From: Siphlonurus alternatus
Taxonomy: Eukaryota > Arthropoda > Insecta > Ephemeroptera > Siphlonuridae
DNA: 64,000 bases
Assembly (NCBI GenBank): GCA_949825025.1
Contig: OX463787.1
Span: forward strand, 18,163,707 to 18,227,706
Direction of reading: 5' to 3'
In this document: piece by piece, positions 58,123-64,000 of the stretch
How positions within the stretch are numbered: position 1 is the stretch's first letter
How the letters are laid out: every line of letters starts with the position of its first letter
Notes under the pieces: generated by a model
Told to the model about the DNA's origin: nothing
Databases searched by the model: none
The model's input: only the letters and a program-made list of their open reading frames with translations
Program-made: the position numbers and the translations under genes

Positions 58123-58481
58123 GTTCCACCCGAGCTCCACGTCATCAGTGACGTCATAACACCATCAGTGACGTCACAACTATATTACCTGAATTCTCCA
58201 GTGACGTTTCAAATTTATTTGTGACGTCACAATGCTGAATCCTTACCATTAATTATTCATTAACTTTATTATTATTAAATTTATTAATCAAAATAATATA
58301 ACACCAAAAGAATTAAAATAATTTTAATTTTTTGATATTTTTTTTATTTAATTTCATCAAATTATTACTAATTTAAGCCATTGTCATCCTTTTTAATTTT
58401 AACTGTTATTATTTTTTTAAATCTTATAGTTTTTCCTAAATTTTAAAAAATAATTATAAAGAAAAGAAGCAAAAGACTCAA

Positions 58482-58823
58482 AATGGAAACATAAATGAAA
58501 TTATGAATTTTTTTTTGCAATAATGAATAGAGGCACCAAATTATGCTACTCTGAATTTTTTCAGAACTTTTTGAACCCGAAACTATTTTTAAATAATTAT
58601 TGAAAATTCTCTAAGTTAAGTAGGCACCCCTGAATCATTAATAAAAAGGATAGGACCGAGACGCATTGACGCCTCCAGGCAGCGTGGCTGCTTTTCAATT
58701 ATTTTTATTACTTAAAAATAGTTCTGGGTTTCAAAAAATTCTTAAAAAATTCAGAGTATCATAATTTGGTACCCTCTATTTATTTTATTTCTGCAATAAA
58801 AAATTCCATGTATGTTGTCCATT
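58482..58823. repeat. F3b MITE
   Basis: AATGAATAGAGGCACCAAAT and complement, centre GCCTCCAGGCAGCGTGGC; right end TGTATGTTGTCCATT. Confidence 0.85.
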
Positions 58824-59267
58824 ACCAATTTATTCATTTCGCTATGTAGTAAATTAAAATTGATCACATGAATTCTGTGCGGCAATAAAATTTATGATTT
58901 ATATAGTCTATTATGGTACAACTAACTGCACAAATTTATTAATGTCGAAAATCTCAATTAGTAAGATGTATAAGATTTTTTTTACCTATCCGTCTAAATG
59001 TAATGAATATATTCAATAATAATTGTTTGCTTTATAGTAATGCGATTTTTAATAGAATCCCCAAAAAAATCAACATTAATACATTAATTATAATAACATA
59101 CAAATATTATTAATAAAATTTTAATCAAGTCACTTGTATTAGGAAAAATACATTGTAATATTATAATTATTATTATAACGTATTTATTTTCTTTTAGTGA
59201 CTGAGCTTTATTACTTTTATTATATTATTGTAAATGTTATAAATTATTAACAAAAATCTAACAACGT
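58824..59267. other. AT-rich intergenic DNA, nothing recognised
   Basis: No coding exon, repeat or RNA gene seen. Confidence 0.5.
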
Positions 59268-59395
59268 CTAGCAGAAAAATATTCTAACTCCATAAGTAAA
59301 AATGGAGTTAGGATCATAGAAGAGCAAGCATGTTATCATAACCTAACTACATTTTAACTTCGCAATGGAGTTAGGTTATTTTTCTGTTGCCGCGT
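59268..59395. repeat. Inverted-repeat element after the mucin gene
   Basis: Contains ATTCTAACTCCATAAG, ATGGAGTTAGGAT, then ATGGAGTTAGGTTATTTTTC; the outer GCAGAAAAATA and TATTTTTCTGTTGC are complementary. Confidence 0.7.
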
Positions 59396-59545
59396 CAATA
59401 GTAAAAATTTCGATTATATAAAAAAAGTAAAAGAAAATGTTAAAACAAATGTAAATAACAATCGTCAGATTTGATTTCATATATTTTTATAAGTGTGACA
59501 ACATAAATAGTTTTATCTTTGTTTCAAAATTACATTAAATATTGA

Positions 59546-59551
59546 TTTATT
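59546..59551 (-). terminator. Polyadenylation signal right after the mucin stop
   Basis: AATAAA on the minus strand begins 1 bp past the TAA stop codon at 59553-59555. Confidence 0.45.
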
Positions 59552-59552
59552 A

Positions 59553-62500
59553 TTAATCATAACACAAGCTCATCATTGATGTAAAAGATCTTTGGGTAGC
59601 ATCAGTTGATACAATTGAGTTTAAGGGAACTGTCGTAGATGTAGAAATAATTAATGTAGAATCTACAGTGTAAGAAGACGTAAAATCTACATTAGAACTG
59701 CCTTGTAAATTTGTAATAACTCGAGATTCAAGCGTTAAAGTAGACAAGGTAATTACTAAGAGATTTGAGCTAACAAAATTATCCTCTGTGATTTTTGGGA
59801 CAGTTAGCGTAGAATCAATTGTTTCAGCTATCGTTACATTTAGCGATAGTAAAATATCTGACGTTGTAGATTGTTTCATTTCAGTATTTGAGGTAACAGT
59901 CGAGAGTAATGTTGAATTTACAACGCTCTCCAAAATATAATTCTTTGTTGTGTTTGTTACAATTATTGTTAAATTGAAACTTGGATCCATTGTTGGTGAG
60001 CTTGTGGTGGTGTCCGTAGAATAAAGGGGGGACTCGATTGTTGCAGTAATTATTGATGGTTTTGTTGATGTGTCTGATGTGGTGGCAGATGTATTTGAAA
60101 TAACAGTGGAGAAATTAGATTCAGCTGTAACAGTGAATGAAATTGTTGTTGTAGTTGTTCTAGGTTTTGTTGTTGTTAATATTGACACTAAATTAACAAG
60201 TGGGGCACCAAATCCAAAATTCATAACAGGTGCAAATGTCCTTTTAATTGTTGTAGCAGGTGTGCTCATTGTTGTTATTGTTGTTAATCCTGTTGATATT
60301 ACACCAGTATATGGTGCACCAAATCCAAAATTCATAAAAGGTGCAAATGTTCTTTTATTTGTTGTAGCAGGTGTGTTCATTGTTGTTGTTTTTTCTGTTG
60401 TTGTACTAGTTGATTCTGTTATTGTTGTTGATCCTGTTGATATTAAACCGGTAATTGGTGCACCGAATCCAAAATTCATAAAAGGAACAAAAGTAATTTT
60501 GACTGTTGAAGCTGGTGTGGTTACTGTACCAAAGATTGTTGATGTTAAAGAAATTTCAGTTAAGCTAAGAGGAGATATCGTAGTTATGATATCTGTGGGT
60601 GTCATAGTGGTGCTATCTATGTCATTAATTGTGAAAGTGGGGTCTGTAAAAGCAACGATTGTTGACATTGGGGTTGTCGTTATTAAAGGTGTTGACAAAG
60701 TGGGGTCTGTAAAAGCAACGATTGTTGACATTGGGGTTGTCGTTATTAAAGGTGTTGACAAAGTGGGGGCCTTAAAAGCAACGATTGTTGACATTGGGAT
60801 TGTCGTTATTAAAGATGTTAAAAATGTGGGGGCCGTAATATCAACGATTGTTGACATTTGGGTTGTCGTTATTAAAGGTATTGACAAAGTGGGGTCAGCA
60901 AAACCAACTAATGTTGACATTGAGGTTGTCGTTATTAAAGATGTTGACAAAGTGAAAGCCGTAAAATCAACAATTGTTGACATATAGGTTGTCGTTTTTA
61001 AAGGTGTTGACAAAGTGAGGGCAGTAAAATCAACAATTGTTGACATTGAGGTTGTCGTTATTAAAGATGTTGACAAAGTGGAGGCCGTAAAGTCAACGAT
61101 TCTTGACATTGCGGTTGTCAAAATTACAAGTGTTGACAAATTAGGGGACGTAAAAGCAACGATTGTTGATATTGGGGTTGTCGTTGTTAAAAGTGTTGAC
61201 ACCATTTCAGTTATTGTGGTCGTTATGACTGGGCTTTCTATACTTGTGAGTTCTGAGAACACAGATGATATTATAGTAATTGTACCAACTATCATATTTA
61301 CATTTAAATTGTTATTATCTGCCATAACCATGCTAGAACCCGTTGTTGTAAGTTCAGTTACTGTGCTAAGCAATGTATTGGAGCCAGGCAAACAGGTCTT
61401 GAAATTTTGAATACGCGGTATCAATTCTGGTGGTAGTGACATTAAAAAATGCAGAGCTTTTCTTTTACCAGAAATTGTTGAAGTGGTAGTAACCTCGGAT
61501 GCAAGACTCTTTGAGCTGAAACTTTTTATGATGGTTTCATTTGTTTTTGTAGTGTCCATTGATGACCTGATATCTATCGCAGTAATGTTAATGGGAAAAA
61601 TCGTAGTCGAGTCTACCGTGTCAATAATGGAGGGTGTCGTAAAACAAATTATTTTTGAAGCTAGGGTCGTTTCTACAGCTATTAAAGGACTTGTTGCTGC
61701 TTCAATTATTGCACTTGTGGTTGCTATTTTTGAATTTTGCATGGTGTCATGTGTGGTAACTGAAATTAATGTAACAGAATTTGATCTCTCTACGTTTATT
61801 AATGGAAATGGTGTGTTAATTATTGTGTCCAGCATACTTACTGCAGTAGCTGTTACATTGTTAATGACAGTGCTCATTGTTGTCAGATCAGGATAAGTGG
61901 TACCAACAACTGCATTGTTAACAAAGCTAGCAAATTTCTCGGTAGCTGTGGTATTTGAGAGGGGGTTAAAAACGTTGAGCCAAAGTAAAGCTTCTGATGG
62001 AACTCGCATTAAAAAATTCGTGACATCCGTTGTGTTCTTCTTAGCAGGTGGCGTCGTTGTTGCCGTAACTGAGGAGAGAGTGGTCATATCAGATGCATCA
62101 TTTGTAGAAATTAGGTTAGCACTATCTTCTGTGCTTGAATCCATGTTGGATGTCAAACTGAATTTTACTATAGTGAATTCATTTGATTGTGTAGTATTTG
62201 AATCTGTCATATTTGTAAATTCAAGAAATGGGTTTACTACATCAACTGGGGTACCAACTGCAATATTCTTAAACGGTACAAATGTCCCATTAATTGTTTT
62301 AGCAGTTGTGGTTATTATTATTGATGATACCGTTGTTGATACTGTTGTTGGAGCACCAAATGGTGCACCAACTGCAAAATTTATAAAAGGTAAAAATGTC
62401 TTTTTAATTGTTGTAGTAGGTGTGATTATTGATGTTTCTGTTGTTGATTCTGTTGATTTTGTTGTTAGAGTACCAAATGAACCGCTATATTCAACGTTCA

Positions 62501-64000
62501 TAAAAGTAAAAAATATCCAATTAGCTGTTGTAGCTGGTGTTTTTGTAGTTGATATTAATTCTTTTAAAAATACTACAGATTTGTATGTATTCAGCTTCAT
62601 TGAAGGAGTTGTAGTTTGGATAATCGCTGTCTGATTCATCGCAGTAGTTGTGGTTTTTTGTGTTAAGTCAAACTTCGCTGTTATCATCCATTGAGGTATT
62701 GTCATCAGGTAGTGAATGTAAGGAATTGTACTTTTAACAAGAATCTTGGTTTCCATAACTTTAGATAGAGTTATCTCTGTTGTAGTTGGGATAATAGAGC
62801 TCTCAGTGCTGAATTTTATTATAATTATTTTATTTGTTTGTGTATTACTTAAATGTGTCATACTAGTAAATGCAATTACTGTTGAGTCAGTACTTTGTGT
62901 TGGTGGATTGTTAACTGATACAATTGTTGTAAGTTCAACTATAGAACTGGATGATATTTCTTGTGAAGTGACGAAAGAAGAAGCTGAATTAAAATGTACA
63001 GATGATTCTGCTTCATAAGAATAGACATTATTACTTGATTGTGAAAATGTTGGAGATGTTATGAATGAGATTACAGTTCTTTCTGAAGGAGTATTGGTTG
63101 TTGTTCCAGACGAAGTCATTTCATATGAATTCTCTGTAGAGCTTGATTCTAAAGTGCTTGAAACTTCTAGATTAGAACTAAATTTTATCACGATAGTTGT
63201 TATAGTAGAAGTTTCAGTTCCAGAATTATGGCTAGTTGTAACTCGTTCTGTAGTTGTATCTGAAGACAATAAAATTGTAGTTGAAATTTGTGCAGTGTTG
63301 TCAGATATACTACTTAAAATTTGGGCAGTTTTGTCAGATGTACTGCTTAAAATTGGCAGTTTAACAGGTTCATCAGACCCCCATAATGTAAATATTGTGG
63401 TACTTTCTTGTATTTCAGTAAACAATATGGAGCTTGCTTCATCTGTATATGTTGATGTTATACTTTCATATGTGGCTGATATTTCATCAGTTGTAAATTT
63501 AATAGAAATTTCTTTCAATTGTGCAGCCTTTTCATACGTTATAGCACTTGACGTTAAAGTACCTGTGACTGGTTTCAACATGGTTGTAGTTTTAATTGTA
63601 GTGGTGGTTGTTAATTGAGTGGTAGATTGGGCGGTAGGAGATGTAATAGGATGAAATATCATATCAATCAATGCCTCTAACCCAGCGAGAGGGAAAGGGA
63701 AAGATTTATTTGGTTCTGTAACGTCGGTTATTTCTGTCGTTCTAGTTGTTATTTTAACTGTTTTAGTTGTTGAAAATGTTGTAGTTATAGTGGTAGGACA
63801 TGTGCTTGTTGTTGAAAATACTATGTTCGTTTTTGTTGTAGTTTTTATTGTTCTTGTAGTAGGAATAGTTGTTGAATATACTACAGTCGTTATTTCTATA
63901 ACCGTTGTAGGAGTAGCCGTTACTAAAAATCTACTTTTACTTTGAGTTACATGTAATGTAGTTTGTGCAGTACTTGAGCTGGTGGAAGCAATTGTTTCTG
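59553..64000 (-). CDS. Thr/Ser-rich mucin-like protein, 5' partial, at least 1,481 aa
   Basis: One uninterrupted frame from the window edge to the stop at 59553-59555; no ATG with a signal peptide is visible, so the start lies to the right of the window. Thr and Ser dominate throughout (runs such as TTTTTIKTTT and ITTTSMSTIV), with almost no Cys, the pattern of heavily O-glycosylated mucins. Nine 63-bp units (60637-61203) encode MSTIVAFTDPTLSTPLITTT. A second motif, FAPFMNFGFGAP, recurs about six times, and FLMSLPPEL-like hydrophobic islands three times. No transmembrane segment or lectin/chitin-binding domain near the C terminus, so probably secreted or matrix-bound (inference). The plus strand also shows long Val/Ile-rich frames, an effect of the ACN codons read backwards. 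I do not recognise a specific family. Confidence 0.85.
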   Translation of the reverse strand, partial: ETIASTSSSTAQTTLHVTQSKSRFLVTATPTTVIEITTVVYSTTIPTTRTIKTTTKTNIVFSTTSTCPTTITTTFSTTKTVKITTRTTEITDVTEPNKSFPFPLAGLEALIDMIFHPITSPTAQSTTQLTTTTTIKTTTMLKPVTGTLTSSAITYEKAAQLKEISIKFTTDEISATYESITSTYTDEASSILFTEIQESTTIFTLWGSDEPVKLPILSSTSDKTAQILSSISDNTAQISTTILLSSDTTTERVTTSHNSGTETSTITTIVIKFSSNLEVSSTLESSSTENSYEMTSSGTTTNTPSERTVISFITSPTFSQSSNNVYSYEAESSVHFNSASSFVTSQEISSSSIVELTTIVSVNNPPTQSTDSTVIAFTSMTHLSNTQTNKIIIIKFSTESSIIPTTTEITLSKVMETKILVKSTIPYIHYLMTIPQWMITAKFDLTQKTTTTAMNQTAIIQTTTPSMKLNTYKSVVFLKELISTTKTPATTANWIFFTFMNVEYSGSFGTLTTKSTESTTETSIITPTTTIKKTFLPFINFAVGAPFGAPTTVSTTVSSIIITTTAKTINGTFVPFKNIAVGTPVDVVNPFLEFTNMTDSNTTQSNEFTIVKFSLTSNMDSSTEDSANLISTNDASDMTTLSSVTATTTPPAKKNTTDVTNFLMRVPSEALLWLNVFNPLSNTTATEKFASFVNNAVVGTTYPDLTTMSTVINNVTATAVSMLDTIINTPFPLINVERSNSVTLISVTTHDTMQNSKIATTSAIIEAATSPLIAVETTLASKIICFTTPSIIDTVDSTTIFPINITAIDIRSSMDTTKTNETIIKSFSSKSLASEVTTTSTISGKRKALHFLMSLPPELIPRIQNFKTCLPGSNTLLSTVTELTTTGSSMVMADNNNLNVNMIVGTITIISSVFSELTSIESPVITTTITEMVSTLLTTTTPISTIVAFTSPNLSTLVILTTAMSRIVDFTASTLSTSLITTTSMSTIVDFTALTLSTPLKTTTYMSTIVDFTAFTLSTSLITTTSMSTLVGFADPTLSIPLITTTQMSTIVDITAPTFLTSLITTIPMSTIVAFKAPTLSTPLITTTPMSTIVAFTDPTLSTPLITTTPMSTIVAFTDPTFTINDIDSTTMTPTDIITTISPLSLTEISLTSTIFGTVTTPASTVKITFVPFMNFGFGAPITGLISTGSTTITESTSTTTEKTTTMNTPATTNKRTFAPFMNFGFGAPYTGVISTGLTTITTMSTPATTIKRTFAPVMNFGFGAPLVNLVSILTTTKPRTTTTTISFTVTAESNFSTVISNTSATTSDTSTKPSIITATIESPLYSTDTTTSSPTMDPSFNLTIIVTNTTKNYILESVVNSTLLSTVTSNTEMKQSTTSDILLSLNVTIAETIDSTLTVPKITEDNFVSSNLLVITLSTLTLESRVITNLQGSSNVDFTSSYTVDSTLIISTSTTVPLNSIVSTDATQRSFTSMMSLCYD
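60637..61203 (-). repeat. Nine 63-bp tandem units coding the mucin core
   Basis: Unit contains GTTGTCGTTATTAAAGGTG and TTGACAAAGTGGGG; units 1 to 3 are nearly identical, the others diverged. Length is a multiple of three and frame is kept through every copy. Confidence 0.95.

Noticed and set aside
60070..63618. Several plus-strand open frames of 90 to 305 codons opposite the mucin gene
   Set aside because: Val/Ile-rich frames arise from reading Thr ACN codons backwards; the minus frame is one unbroken ORF of over 4.4 kb.

Overview
This window is animal nuclear DNA, almost certainly from an insect. It is AT-rich, its genes are split by introns with GT-AG borders, and it holds two members of the odorant receptor (7tm_6) family, which is known only from insects. 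The repeat load (dozens of palindromic MITEs, 5S-rRNA- and tRNA-derived SINEs, LINE tails, very long microsatellites) and a carbohydrate sulfotransferase fit a hemipteran-like genome, but the species cannot be fixed from the sequence. Repeat family names (F1 to F16) are labels made up here.

Layout. 1-5.1 kb (+): the last two exons of a C-type lectin, split by a 3.8 kb intron full of palindromic elements. 5.5-6.8 kb: a perfect (GATA)n tract of about 907 bp followed by (AT)n. 7.5-16.9 kb (-): odorant receptor A, eight exons, 390 aa. 21.6-31.8 kb (-): odorant receptor B, a tandem paralogue whose coding exons have exactly the same lengths as those of A; its first exon is split by a TTAA-flanked MITE that may act as an intron. 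32-37.2 kb: SINEs, MITEs and LINE remnants with no gene. 37.4-45.5 kb (-): a six-exon, 411 aa Golgi carbohydrate 6-O-sulfotransferase-like gene. 46-52.5 kb: no recognised gene; it holds a 114-bp tandem array that is both an open frame and a series of hairpins, and a 1.48 kb element with about 280-bp terminal inverted repeats. 53.0-58.1 kb (+): a four-exon gene for a small secreted peptide of 73 aa that I do not recognise, with a TATA box and an arthropod initiator. 59.6 kb to the window end (-): a Thr/Ser-rich mucin-like protein of at least 1,481 aa, open at its 5' end.

The two receptors would be chemosensory subunits working with the co-receptor Orco. The sulfotransferase, lectin and mucin all belong to extracellular glycan biology, but nothing here shows that they work together; the neighbourhood looks like ordinary eukaryotic gene spacing, not an operon. 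The observations most worth a second look are the MITE that splits receptor B's first exon and could be removed exactly by splicing, the 35-bp array that multiplies a splice donor in both receptors, the 114-bp hairpin/ORF array, SINEs that share one body behind two different Pol III heads, and the recurrence of the palindrome TGACGTCA in many unrelated elements.
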